Position numbers and translations under genes: made by a program
Source: Clostridium ragsdalei P11
Lineage (GTDB): Bacteria > Bacillota > Clostridia > Clostridiales > Clostridiaceae
Assembly (NCBI RefSeq): GCF_001675165.1
Contig: NZ_LROS01000033.1
Span: forward strand, 62,001 to 126,000
Length of the DNA: 64,000 bases
Reading direction: 5' to 3'
In this document: positions 49,166 to 57,979 of the stretch, in pieces
Position numbering within the stretch: position 1 is the first letter of the stretch
How the letters are laid out: every line of letters starts with the position of its first letter
Notes under the pieces: generated by a model
What the model was told of the DNA's origin: nothing
What the model saw: only the letters and a program-made list of their open reading frames with translations
The model's database searches: none

Positions 49166-49204
49166 ATGTCCTGCTTAATTTTGTGCAGAACTAAATATAT
49201 ATGA
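49154..49204 (+). promoter_or_regulatory. Leader mini-ORF coupled to ywmB by ATGA overlap
   Basis: AAGGGGGTGA (49154-49163) is placed for an ATG at 49166, which opens a 12-codon frame (MSCLILCRTKYI) whose TGA overlaps the ywmB ATG at 49201. CTGC/GCAG (49171-49187) inside it can form a small hairpin. ywmB has no other ribosome site, so translational coupling is likely. Confidence 0.55.
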
Positions 49205-49938
49205 AAAAACTAAAGATGTTAAGCTGTTTATTGGTTCTTGTATTTTCTTTTCAATATTATGTTTGTGCTTCAGGAGATAATTTGGGTGTAAGATCTACCT
49301 TATTCCAAAAATCCGTTTCTAATGTAAAGGAAACAGATATGTTTAAAAACATATTAGAAAAGACTAACAGTACCCCAGTGGAGTGTGGAATTATGGCTAC
49401 TTTTAATACTTCTAGTGGTAAGGAAAAGGTTGTAGATGAAATATTTAAGGTATTAATGAGATATAGTGAGTGTAACAAAAAAGTGTGGAGAAATAATAAA
49501 ATTTATTGTATAGAATTTAATGGATATTATGCAGAGGGCTATGTAGAGGGTGTAGAAAATGAAAATTATAATATCATTACAGTTAACATTACAAGAAAAT
49601 CCACTCAGTATAAATTACAGGATTTGAAAAGTATGGTAGATAGATCTCTAGGTGATAGAAAAGAAAAGTGTAAGTATTTTGAATATGTAAAGGCAAAAAC
49701 TCAGAAACAAGACGTGAGTAGTGTGAATAGTGAAGTTAAAAACATTTTAAAATGCTATGGTACATCTGACATTAAAACTATAGCTTTAGAGGAAGGATAC
49801 AGTTCTACTGCGTATACCCATAAGTATGAGCCAATACAAAGTGTCACAGGTTTAATAGATTTTAACTATGCTGTTGTAAAATATGATACGGGCACTTATA
49901 TAATTATGGGAACTCCAGAAATAATGGTGACATATTAG
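49201..49938 (+). CDS. ywmB: YwmB-family exported protein (DUF1779)
   Basis: 245 residues with a signal peptide (basic KK-LK start, hydrophobic to about residue 22, VCA cleavage-like site). 'ECGIMATFNTSSG' and the C-terminal 'NYAVVKYDTGTYIIMGTPEI' match the TATA-box-binding-like YwmB family. The function is unknown. It precedes murA and spoIID, as in B. subtilis. Confidence 0.85.
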   Translation: MKKLKMLSCLLVLVFSFQYYVCASGDNLGVRSTLFQKSVSNVKETDMFKNILEKTNSTPVECGIMATFNTSSGKEKVVDEIFKVLMRYSECNKKVWRNNKIYCIEFNGYYAEGYVEGVENENYNIITVNITRKSTQYKLQDLKSMVDRSLGDRKEKCKYFEYVKAKTQKQDVSSVNSEVKNILKCYGTSDIKTIALEEGYSSTAYTHKYEPIQSVTGLIDFNYAVVKYDTGTYIIMGTPEIMVTY

Positions 49939-50032
49939 GAATCATATAATATGGATGTTTTTGTTAAATGTAACTTATAAGGCGGTACAAAAATTAAGTA
50001 ACATATTAGCAATTATAGAATGGAGGAACATT

Positions 50033-51292
50033 ATGAGTAAAATAGTAGTTAAGGGAGGAAATAAACTGCATGGGGAAGTAAATATCAGTACTGCTAAAAA
50101 TTCTGTATTGCCTATTATAGCAGCTTGTATTTTAAGTGAAGATAAATGTGTAATAGAAAAGGTACCAATGCTTGAAGATGTTTTTGTAATAAGTGACATA
50201 TTGAGGAGCATATCTGCAGATATAAATATAGACAAAGATACAAATAAAGTCATAATAGATACATCTAATATAAAAGATTGCAATCCATGCAGCGAATTAG
50301 TAAAAAAAATGAGGGCATCATTTTTAATAATGGGTCCTATGATAGCTAGGTTTGGAAAGTTCAGATTATGTCTTCCAGGGGGATGTAATATTGGAACTAG
50401 ACCTATAGATCTTCACTTGAAGGGCTTAAGTGCCTTGGGAGCAGAGGTGAATGTAGGTCATGGATATGTAGAAGCAAGTGCTAAGAAATTGATAGGGGAT
50501 AAAATATATCTAGATTTTCCTTCAGTGGGGGCTACAGAAAATATAATGATGGCATCAGTAATGGCAGAAGGAGAAACTATAATAGAGAATGCAGCAGAAG
50601 AACCCGAAATAAGGGATCTGGCAAAATTTTTAAATAGCATGGGGGCAAATATTATTGGTGCAGGGTCAGGTACTATTAGAATATTAGGAGTAAAAAGTTT
50701 AAAGGGAAGTACTCATAGACCAATATTTGATAGGATAGAATCTGGTACTTTTATGGTGGCAGCTGCTATAACTAGAAGCAAGATTAAAATAAATGGTGCT
50801 AATGAAGAATACTTAAAACCTATAATCGCCAAGTTAACTGAAGTTGGAGTTCATATAAGCTCACAAGGAAGTAGCTTGATTGTAGATGGAAGAGATGAAT
50901 TAAGACCAGTAGATATTAAAACTATGCCTTATCCTGGCTTTCCAACTGATATGCAGTCACAGATGACAGGACTTTTATGTACTGTTATGGGTACAAGTAT
51001 AATAACAGAAACTATTTTTGAAAATAGATTTATGCACGTAGCAGAGATGAAAAGGATGGGAGCAAACATAAAGATAGATGGAAGAAGCGCAGTTATAGAA
51101 GGTGTAAAAAAACTTACTGGAGCAGAAGTTAAAGCAACGGACTTAAGAGCTGGTGCAAGCCTTATACTTTGTGGGTTAGTAGCAGAAGGTGAAACAGAAA
51201 TTGCAGATATATACCATGTAGATAGAGGCTATGTAGATATTGAAAAAAAATTAAAAGCACTAGGAGCTGATATTGAGAGGGTAAATGAATAA
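50033..51292 (+). CDS. murA: UDP-N-acetylglucosamine 1-carboxyvinyltransferase
   Basis: 419 residues from ATG 50033 behind GGAGG; a longer frame from 49955 has no site. The catalytic loop 'LPGGCNIGTRPIDLHLKGL' carries Cys118, the residue modified by fosfomycin. It commits UDP-GlcNAc to peptidoglycan by adding enolpyruvate. In a cluster with sporulation genes, as in bacilli where this copy is murAA or murAB; which paralogue this is cannot be decided. Confidence 0.95.
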   Translation: MSKIVVKGGNKLHGEVNISTAKNSVLPIIAACILSEDKCVIEKVPMLEDVFVISDILRSISADINIDKDTNKVIIDTSNIKDCNPCSELVKKMRASFLIMGPMIARFGKFRLCLPGGCNIGTRPIDLHLKGLSALGAEVNVGHGYVEASAKKLIGDKIYLDFPSVGATENIMMASVMAEGETIIENAAEEPEIRDLAKFLNSMGANIIGAGSGTIRILGVKSLKGSTHRPIFDRIESGTFMVAAAITRSKIKINGANEEYLKPIIAKLTEVGVHISSQGSSLIVDGRDELRPVDIKTMPYPGFPTDMQSQMTGLLCTVMGTSIITETIFENRFMHVAEMKRMGANIKIDGRSAVIEGVKKLTGAEVKATDLRAGASLILCGLVAEGETEIADIYHVDRGYVDIEKKLKALGADIERVNE

Positions 51293-51418
51293 TACTCCTA
51301 TTATATATATTATTAGACAAAGAGAAGATTAGAACAAAATTTTTTCTTTGTTTTTTTATTGGAATATTTTATAAGATGCGGCAATAAAAATATAATATTG
51401 TAGTTTAAAATATATATA

Positions 51419-51462
51419 AGGCATTTTCAAAGAAATGACTTGTTACTTTCTTTCAAACGCCT
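51419..51462. repeat. Palindromic repeat (type II), shortest copy
   Basis: 44 bases from AGGCATTTT to AACGCCT. The arms fold directly on each other (ATGACTTGTTACTTTC loop region). It ends 14 bases before the spoIID start, so its hairpin abuts the ribosome site. Confidence 0.7.
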
Positions 51463-51476
51463 AACAGGAGAAAAAT

Positions 51477-52523
51477 ATGAAGGGTGATATATTAGACTTT
51501 TTAAAAAAATTTATTATTTTAGTGTTTATGGGTACATTATTTGTAATTGTACTCTCCTTATTTATGGTGGGAATGGGAAACCAAAAATATGATAACTTAC
51601 CTCAATTCCTAATAAAGTCAAAAAATATAATACTAAAGAAACAGGATACCAAGTCAGAAAAAATAAAGGTGTACATAACTAAAGAAAATACAGTAAAAGA
51701 AATGGATTTAGAGCAATATGTAACAGGAGTAGTAGCTGCTGAAATGCCTGCCGAATTTTCAGAAGAAGCGCTTAAAGCACAGGCTGTGGCGTCTAGAACT
51801 TTTGCAGTTGCACATATGGAGGTGTATGGAGGCAAAAAATATAAGAGCAATACAGGTGCAGATGTATGTGATACAGTCAAGTGCCAGGTATTTGTTAATA
51901 AAGAAGATAGGATGAAAAACTGGCCTAAGAGTGAGGGGGATAAGTATTGGAGCAAAATTGTAGATGCAGTACAAGCTACTTCAGGACAGGTGCTGACTTA
52001 CAAAAATAAATTGGTGATGGAGCCCTACTATTTTGCAGTAAGTGCAGGAAAAACTGAAAATTCAGAAGATGTATTTGGAGAAGCAGAGGGATATTTAAAG
52101 AGCGTAGAAAGTCCAGGAGAAGAAAGTGCACGAAAATATAAAACTTCAGTGAAAATGTCATACGTAGATTTTATAAATAAGGTAAACTCAAATTATGCTA
52201 ATTCAGGGTTATCTTCAGAAAACTTACCCAACCAGATAGGTATAAAAAGTAAAAATGAAAGTGGTTCTGTAAAAGAAATTAAACTTGGTGATGTTACTAT
52301 ATCTGGTACGAAATTTAGAACTATTATGGGATTGAATTCGGCAAACTTTAGTATAGATTTTAAAGATGGTGTGTATATTCAATGCATTGGATATGGACAT
52401 GGAGTTGGAATGAGCCAGTGGGGAGCTAATTATATGGGCAAAAATGGCCAAAACTACAAAAATATATTGTCTCATTATTATGAAGGAACTAGTCTAGAAA
52501 ATGTAAACTTATTTAAAAAATAA
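51477..52523 (+). CDS. spoIID: Stage II sporulation protein D
   Basis: 348 residues. An N-terminal membrane helix (about 11-32) is followed by the SpoIID domain: 'EQYVTGVVAAEMPAEFSEEALKAQAVASRT' (split near 80-110, with a conserved Glu in AEMP), and C-terminal 'GYGHGVGMSQWGANYMG' near 305. It is a lytic transglycosylase of the engulfment machinery, acting with SpoIIM and SpoIIP, neither of which is adjacent. Confidence 0.96.
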   Translation: MKGDILDFLKKFIILVFMGTLFVIVLSLFMVGMGNQKYDNLPQFLIKSKNIILKKQDTKSEKIKVYITKENTVKEMDLEQYVTGVVAAEMPAEFSEEALKAQAVASRTFAVAHMEVYGGKKYKSNTGADVCDTVKCQVFVNKEDRMKNWPKSEGDKYWSKIVDAVQATSGQVLTYKNKLVMEPYYFAVSAGKTENSEDVFGEAEGYLKSVESPGEESARKYKTSVKMSYVDFINKVNSNYANSGLSSENLPNQIGIKSKNESGSVKEIKLGDVTISGTKFRTIMGLNSANFSIDFKDGVYIQCIGYGHGVGMSQWGANYMGKNGQNYKNILSHYYEGTSLENVNLFKK

Positions 52524-52576
52524 TAATTATATCAGCTAATTGTATGTTACTAGAATACATTAAATAAATATTAAGT

Positions 52577-52605
52577 AAAAAAGAGGAAAATTTCCTCTTT
52601 TTTTT
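52577..52605 (+). terminator. Terminator of spoIID
   Basis: Stem AAAAAAGAGGA/TCCTCTTTTTT with a short loop and a run of eight T. Confidence 0.85.
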
Positions 52606-52674
52606 GTAAAAAAATTTCATAAAATATGTATTTTTTTCTATTCTCTGGACAAACTACAAAAAGGAGGTGTTATT

Positions 52675-53391
52675 ATGAACAAAAAATCTTTTAACAAAGC
52701 ATTCAACTTTTTAAAAAAGGAGAGCTTTTATGTAATACTGTTTATATGTTTATGCATTGCAGTAACAGCGGCAGTAATAACAGCAAGAAATAATAAAAAT
52801 CAAAGTGCACAGCTTCAAAAAAGTCAGGCTGTAGAGCAGAAAAAAATTAGGGAAACAGCAAAGGCAAATGAAAAGCCTTCTTCCAATTATAACAATGCTC
52901 TTCAAGTAAAAAAGGATAACAAGGTAAAATCCAATGTATCTAATAATGAAGCATCGAAGGGAGTATCTAACCCAGTAAGCACTTCCTTTCAAAAGCCAGT
53001 AGAGGGTAATATTGCAAGAGGTTATTCAGAAAATCCAGTATATTGGGATTCTACAGCAACTTATAGACCAAACTTAGGATATGATATACAAACTCCACTT
53101 GGCAAACCCGTGTTCGCAGCTATGGATGGAAAGGTAGAATCAGTAAATACAGCAACACAGGATGGAGTAGAAGTCATTATAGATCATCAAAATGGATTAA
53201 AAACAGTTTATTCTAACCTAGATCCAAGTGTGAAAGTTAGTACAGGTCAAACTATAAAAAAAGGAGCAGTTATTGGAGTAGTTGGCAAAAGCACATTGAG
53301 ATCAGCTTATGAAAAATACGGAGATCACTTACACTTTGCTGTTTTGAAAGGAAAAGAATTTGTTGACCCAGGTAAATATATAAAATACTAA
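52675..53391 (+). CDS. spoIIQ: SpoIIQ-like LytM-domain protein, incomplete metal site
   Basis: 238 residues: one membrane anchor (about 19-37), a disordered K/N/S-rich stretch (40-95) and a C-terminal M23/LytM domain. The first zinc motif, normally HxxxD, reads NLGYD (Asn133, Asp137), while the HLH of the second motif (218-220) is intact. B. subtilis SpoIIQ is also a degenerate LytM protein, whereas C. difficile SpoIIQ keeps its His. It is expected in the forespore membrane, binding SpoIIIAH across the intermembrane space. Position between spoIID and spoIIID supports the name. Confidence 0.9.
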   Translation: MNKKSFNKAFNFLKKESFYVILFICLCIAVTAAVITARNNKNQSAQLQKSQAVEQKKIRETAKANEKPSSNYNNALQVKKDNKVKSNVSNNEASKGVSNPVSTSFQKPVEGNIARGYSENPVYWDSTATYRPNLGYDIQTPLGKPVFAAMDGKVESVNTATQDGVEVIIDHQNGLKTVYSNLDPSVKVSTGQTIKKGAVIGVVGKSTLRSAYEKYGDHLHFAVLKGKEFVDPGKYIKY

Positions 53392-53396
53392 TATTT

Positions 53397-53429
53397 GGCC
53401 ATTTCTTAGAATTTTATGGAGAAATGGCC
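53397..53429 (+). terminator. Hairpin after spoIIQ
   Basis: Perfect 10-bp stem GGCCATTTCT/AGAAATGGCC with a 13-base loop, 6 bases after the stop. No T tract follows. Confidence 0.5.
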
Positions 53430-53611
53430 CATACACAATGAATTTTAAAATATTAACCAGCATATTTATAAATATATAGGAACAAATAATTAGCAGAGAT
53501 TATTTAGTTTAATGATAAATACGAGTAAATACGTTTATGGATATATAATGTAAAGTTTCATCATCAATTGTTGATTGTAAAACGGTAGCTGTAAAAAGGA
53601 GTTGAATAAAA

Positions 53612-53866
53612 TTGAAAGATTATATTGAAGAAAGGGTTTTGGAAGTTGCCAAATATATAATAGGATCTAAAGCCACAATAAGGAAAACGGCTAAGGTTTT
53701 TGGAGTAAGTAAAAGTACTATACACAAGGATATGACAGAAAGATTACCTAAAATAAATCCTCAAATTGCTCAGGAAGCTAAGAGTATATTAGATTATAAT
53801 AAGGCAGAGAGACATATAAGAGGTGGTAAGGCTACTAAAATGAAATATAAAGCTATTGAAGGCTAA
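53612..53866 (+). CDS. spoIIID: Sporulation transcription factor SpoIIID
   Basis: 84 residues, TTG start with AAAAGGAG about 10 bases upstream. The helix-turn-helix 'TIRKTAKVFGVSKSTIHKDM' (about 22-41) is followed by a basic C-terminal helix, both needed for DNA binding in the family. It modulates sigma-E genes in the mother cell. A terminator hairpin and mbl follow. Confidence 0.97.
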   Translation: MKDYIEERVLEVAKYIIGSKATIRKTAKVFGVSKSTIHKDMTERLPKINPQIAQEAKSILDYNKAERHIRGGKATKMKYKAIEG

Positions 53867-53903
53867 AAACATTCCTATTATAATTAGAATATGATATGAT
53901 AAT

Positions 53904-53927
53904 AAAGGTAAATAAATTTACCTTTTA
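53904..53927 (+). terminator. Terminator of spoIIID
   Basis: AAAGGTAAA pairs with TTTACCTTT (loop about 4), then T residues; 37 bases after the stop. Confidence 0.6.
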
Positions 53928-53963
53928 GTTTGAAAAGCAAAGGAGATTAGGAGTGAAAAGGGA

Positions 53964-54995
53964 ATGTTTTTTAGTATAGGAACTGATATGGGAATAGATC
54001 TAGGTACAGCAACCGTACTTGTTTATATTAAAGGCAGAGGGGTAATTTTAAAGGAACCTTCAGTTGTTGCCATAGATAAGATAAAAAATAGAGTACTAGC
54101 TGTAGGAGAAGAAGCATGGCAGATGATAGGTAGAACGCCTGGTAATATCGTTGCCATTCGTCCATTAAAAGATGGAGTTATATCTGATTATGATGTAACG
54201 GAAAAAATGTTGAAGTATTTTATAAGCAAGGCTTGTGGTAAAAATAGAATATCTTCACCAAGAATAGTTGTTTGCGTTCCATGTGAAGCTACTGAAGTTG
54301 AAAAAAGAGCTGTAATTGATGCGGCTAAAAATGCAGGTGCAAAAAAGGTGTTTTTAATTGAAGAACCACTAGCAGCAGCTATAGGAGCTGGTATTGATAT
54401 AACTAAGGCAAGTGGAAATATGGTAATAGATATAGGTGGAGGCACAACTGATGTAGCAGTAATTTCACTTGGAGGAATAGTTGTAAGGTCTTCCATCAAA
54501 GTTGCAGGTGATAAGTTCGATGAAGCCATAATGAAATATGTAAGAAAAGAACATAAATTGATGATTGGGGAAAGAACTTCAGAAGATTTAAAAATAAAAA
54601 TAGGATCTGCTTTTGATAGAGATGAAGAAGTAAGTATGGAAATAAGAGGTCGTGATTTAATTACAGGGCTTCCTAAAAATATAACGGTATCTTCTGCGGA
54701 AATGAGAATAGCACTAAAAGAAACTGTAAATTCTATAGCAGATACAACTCGTGCAGTACTGGAAAAAACGCCGCCAGAATTATCAGCTGATATAGCTGAT
54801 AAAGGTATTTTTATGACTGGTGGAGGTGCACTTTTAAATGGATTGAGTAATTTAATACAAAAAGTAACTAATGTACCCGTTTATGTTGCAGAAGAACCAG
54901 TATCATGTGTAGCACTAGGTACAGGCAAAGTACTTGAATATTTAGACAAAATGGAAGTAGTTTTTAGTGGTGATGATATAACATTAATAGATTAA
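53964..54995 (+). CDS. mbl: MreB-family cell-shape protein Mbl
   Basis: 343 residues, actin fold. Phosphate loops 'GIDLGTATVLVYIKGRG' near 10-26 and 'MVIDIGGGTTDVAVISLGG' near 154 and the adenosine motif 'GIFMTGGGALLNGL' near 284 are complete. It forms membrane-bound filaments that guide lateral wall synthesis. The position right after spoIIID is the mbl position in B. subtilis. Confidence 0.95.
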   Translation: MFFSIGTDMGIDLGTATVLVYIKGRGVILKEPSVVAIDKIKNRVLAVGEEAWQMIGRTPGNIVAIRPLKDGVISDYDVTEKMLKYFISKACGKNRISSPRIVVCVPCEATEVEKRAVIDAAKNAGAKKVFLIEEPLAAAIGAGIDITKASGNMVIDIGGGTTDVAVISLGGIVVRSSIKVAGDKFDEAIMKYVRKEHKLMIGERTSEDLKIKIGSAFDRDEEVSMEIRGRDLITGLPKNITVSSAEMRIALKETVNSIADTTRAVLEKTPPELSADIADKGIFMTGGGALLNGLSNLIQKVTNVPVYVAEEPVSCVALGTGKVLEYLDKMEVVFSGDDITLID

Positions 54996-55005
54996 AACAA
55001 AGAAC

Positions 55006-55053
55006 AAAATCTAACTTATTTAGTATTATGTATTTTTTAATAAGTTAGATTTT
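55006..55053. terminator. Bidirectional terminator between mbl and yyaC
   Basis: Perfect 15-bp inverted repeat (55006-55020 with 55039-55053), loop 18 bases, between converging genes, T-rich 3' flank. Confidence 0.8.
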
Positions 55054-55087
55054 AATTTTCTTATAGATACTAAAATGTTGGATATAG

Positions 55088-55636
55088 TTAAATATCGGTA
55101 AAAATATTGTTGTAATATAGATAATATGAATGAATTAATGAATAAAGTATTACTTCAGCCATACTTAAAACTAAATTAAGACGTATATTACTGCTGGTAT
55201 TATTAAATAAATCTTCATTGCTATTTGAATCAACTATCCCTATTATTGAGGAATTTCCTACATCTGGGAGAGATTTTCCTACACCTTTGCCAGGATGAAC
55301 GGGAAAGTCTCTTACTTGAATATCGCCTATAGTTTCTAGATCACCTAAACAAGCATCTATTCCTATAATGTTTTTATGCGGGTGAAGTAAATTTATTTTA
55401 TTCAGTTTGCTTTCAATGTTTAAAGCATGTATAGGATCTGAAATTGTACCGTAGACAGGTAGAGGAAAATGCTTACATTTTAAAAGTGTACCTACTAGGG
55501 GACCCAGGCAATCCCCTATATATCTATCGGTACCAATACATACAATTATGGTATCGTTATTAATGTAATTTTTCAAAAAATAGGCAAGTTTATAATATGC
55601 TAAGGGATCTTTATAATTACTTTTTGCTTTATTCAA
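55088..55636 (-). CDS. yyaC: YyaC-type spore protease-like protein
   Basis: 182 residues from TTG 55636, with AGAAGGTGA 6 bases upstream (GTG at 55645 overlaps that site). 'IVCIGTDRYIGDCLGPLVG' and 'IIGIDACLGDLETIGDI' with 'PGKGVGKSLPDVGNSSIIG' are the family landmarks; the fold is like that of the germination protease GPR and hydrogenase maturation proteases. Its substrate is unknown. Conserved in spore formers. Confidence 0.88.
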   Translation of the reverse strand: MNKAKSNYKDPLAYYKLAYFLKNYINNDTIIVCIGTDRYIGDCLGPLVGTLLKCKHFPLPVYGTISDPIHALNIESKLNKINLLHPHKNIIGIDACLGDLETIGDIQVRDFPVHPGKGVGKSLPDVGNSSIIGIVDSNSNEDLFNNTSSNIRLNLVLSMAEVILYSLIHSYYLYYNNIFTDI

Positions 55637-55885
55637 TATATTCACCTTCTTTTATGTATGTACTTGCGAAGAACACTATATATAATTTATATGATGACTT
55701 TATATAAATTATTAAAGCTAAATTAAGTGAATATGATTTTGAAAGAAATATAGAGAAATATGGAGAAAGAGATATGTAATATTAAAATTTAATCATATAT
55801 TAAATTTGATAATAAGTGAATAAAACTGTATACTAATTTACGTTGAGTGCGTTCTTGTTTTAAGGAACGTAGGATAATAAAATAA

Positions 55886-55961
<76 letters not shown>

Positions 55962-55966
55962 AACAT

Positions 55967-56051
55967 GGAGGAATTCCCGAGTGGCCAAAGGGGGCAGACT
56001 GTAAATCTGTTGTCAGTGACTTCGATGGTTCGAATCCATCTTCCTCCACCA
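55967..56051 (+). tRNA. tRNA-Tyr (GTA), copy 1
   Basis: 85 bases with a long variable arm and encoded CCA. Acceptor GGAGGAA/TTCCTCC; anticodon GTA in ACTGTAAAT. Confidence 0.97.
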
Positions 56052-56060
56052 TAAATATAA

Positions 56061-56136
56061 GGGCGCATAGCTCAGCTGGGAGAGCATCTGCCTTACAAGC
56101 AGAGGGTCATAGGTTCGAGCCCTATTGTGCCCACCA
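56061..56136 (+). tRNA. tRNA-Val (TAC)
   Basis: 76 bases with encoded CCA. Acceptor GGGCGCA/TGTGCCC (one G-T pair), anticodon TAC in CTTACAA. It sits between the two Thr-Tyr pairs. Confidence 0.97.
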
Positions 56137-56157
56137 TTTAGAATAATAATAGAATAA

Positions 56158-56233
<76 letters not shown>

Positions 56234-56238
56234 AATGC

Positions 56239-56323
56239 GGAGGAATTCCCGAGTGGCCAAAGGGGGCAGACTGTAAATCTGTTGTCAGTGACTTCGATGG
56301 TTCGAATCCATCTTCCTCCACCA
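56239..56323 (+). tRNA. tRNA-Tyr (GTA), copy 2
   Basis: Identical in sequence to copy 1, exactly 272 bases downstream of it. Encoded CCA. Confidence 0.97.
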
Positions 56324-56334
56324 TAAATATAAAG

Positions 56335-56358
56335 GCACTTTTAGGTGTTTTTTGTTTT
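56335..56358 (+). terminator. Weak terminator of the tRNA cluster
   Basis: Short stem CACT/GGTG with one G-T pair and a run of T, 12 bases after the last tRNA. Confidence 0.4.
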
Positions 56359-56402
56359 ATAAAAATTATATAATCTTAACAGATGAAAAAATTATATTAT
56401 AG

Positions 56403-56502
56403 CTCTTATCAAGAGAGGCGGAGGGAACAAGGCCCTATGAAACCCGGCAACCAGTGAAAATCACCAAGGTGCCAATTCCTGCAGGATTCTGCAAGATAAG
56501 AG
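56403..56502 (+). promoter_or_regulatory. SAM-I riboswitch (S box) aptamer
   Basis: P1 CTCTTATC/GATAAGAG closes the classic S-box core: AGAGAGGCGGAGGGA, then CCCTATGAAACCCGGCAACC, a small hairpin and AAGGTGCCAATTCC. It binds S-adenosylmethionine. The downstream gene metK makes that ligand, so this is feedback control. Confidence 0.97.
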
Positions 56503-56518
56503 AGTAGTTAAGTTATTT

Positions 56519-56547
56519 AACCTCTTCTTATCGAAGAGGTTTTTTTA
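56519..56547 (+). terminator. Riboswitch-controlled terminator before metK
   Basis: AACCTCTT/AAGAGGTT stem with a CTTATCG loop and seven T. The bases CTCTTCTTATC can instead pair with the 3' side of P1 (GATAAGAG) as antiterminator, so ligand binding favours termination. Confidence 0.92.
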
Positions 56548-56673
56548 ATTGACGTGCCACTTTAGGTATTTCAGTTTATATTGTGAATATAGGATTTGAA
56601 TTAGCATTTAATGCAATAGAATTAATTCACTTTATTGTAAGAAAAGTATGTTTTTACATGGGAGGTATAGAAA

Positions 56674-57849
56674 ATGAGAAAACTATTTACATCTGAATCA
56701 GTTACAGAAGGCCATCCAGATAAGATGTGTGATCAGATTTCAGATGCTATCTTAGATGCCATATTGGAACAAGATCCTTATGGAAGGGTAGCGTGTGAAA
56801 CTGCAACTACTACAGGTATGGTTTTAGTTATGGGTGAGATATCAACTAATTGTTATATTGACATTTCAAAAATAGTTAGAAATACTGTAAGAGAAATAGG
56901 ATATACTAGAGCTAAATATGGATTTGATTGTGATACTTGTTCAGTAATAAGTTCAATTGATGAACAATCATCGGATATAGCTATGGGGGTTGATAAAGCC
57001 TTAGAGGCCAAGGAAGGTGAAATGGAGGCCATAGAAGCTATAGGCGCTGGAGATCAGGGTATGATGTTCGGATTTGCTACAAATGAAACTCCAGAATACA
57101 TGCCTATGCCAATAAGTCTTGCTCACAAACTTGCAAAGAGATTAGCGCAGGTTAGAAAAGATAAAGTTTTAGATTATCTAAGACCAGATGGAAAAACTCA
57201 AGTTACTATAGAATATGAAGACAATAAACCAGTTAGAGTTGATACCATAGTAGTATCTACTCAACATGATGAAATGGTAACTAGAAAACAAATTGAAACA
57301 GACATAATAAACAATGTAATAAGACCTGTTGTACCACGAGAGTTTTTAGATTATAAAACCAAGTATTTCATAAATCCAACAGGAAGATTTGTTGTTGGAG
57401 GTCCCCAGGGAGATTCTGGACTTACAGGAAGGAAGATAATAGTAGATACTTATGGTGGCTATGGAAGACATGGCGGGGGTGCTTTTTCTGGTAAAGATCC
57501 AACCAAGGTTGATAGATCTGCTGCTTATGCTGCAAGATGGGTAGCAAAAAATTTAGTAGCTGCAGGTATTGCAGATAAGTTGGAAATACAACTTGCTTAT
57601 GCTATTGGTGTAGCAAAGCCTGTATCTATAACTGTAGATACTTTTGGTACAGGAAATATGCCGGAAGAAAAAATAGTAGATATAGTGAATAAGGTATTTG
57701 ATTTGAGACCAGCTGCTATAATAAAAAATTTAAATCTTAGAAGACCTATATACAGGCAAGTTGCCGCTTATGGACATTTTGGAAGAACTGATATTAATGT
57801 ACCTTGGGAAAGATTAGATAAGGTTGAAGAAATAAAAAAATATATGTAA
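56674..57849 (+). CDS. metK: S-adenosylmethionine synthetase
   Basis: 391 residues. '[23 protein letters not shown]' (split at the start, with catalytic His), '[12 protein letters not shown]' near 120 and '[19 protein letters not shown]' near 268 are the family signatures. It forms SAM from Met and ATP. GGGAGG ribosome site; under the S-box riboswitch. Confidence 0.98.
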   Translation: MRKLFTSESVTEGHPDKMCDQISDAILDAILEQDPYGRVACETATTTGMVLVMGEISTNCYIDISKIVRNTVREIGYTRAKYGFDCDTCSVISSIDEQSSDIAMGVDKALEAKEGEMEAIEAIGAGDQGMMFGFATNETPEYMPMPISLAHKLAKRLAQVRKDKVLDYLRPDGKTQVTIEYEDNKPVRVDTIVVSTQHDEMVTRKQIETDIINNVIRPVVPREFLDYKTKYFINPTGRFVVGGPQGDSGLTGRKIIVDTYGGYGRHGGGAFSGKDPTKVDRSAAYAARWVAKNLVAAGIADKLEIQLAYAIGVAKPVSITVDTFGTGNMPEEKIVDIVNKVFDLRPAAIIKNLNLRRPIYRQVAAYGHFGRTDINVPWERLDKVEEIKKYM

Positions 57850-57855
57850 ATAATG

Positions 57856-57892
57856 AAAAGCTCTATATTGTAACATGATATAGAGCTTTTTT
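57856..57892 (+). terminator. Terminator of metK
   Basis: 12-bp stem (57856-57867 with 57879-57890) and six T. Confidence 0.85.
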
Positions 57893-57979
57893 AGTATGTT
57901 GGATTAAGACAAAGTTTAATGTGGTATAATTATTTATAAATATATGATTTTGTTTGCAAATAGGGGTAGGAGAGATTCT

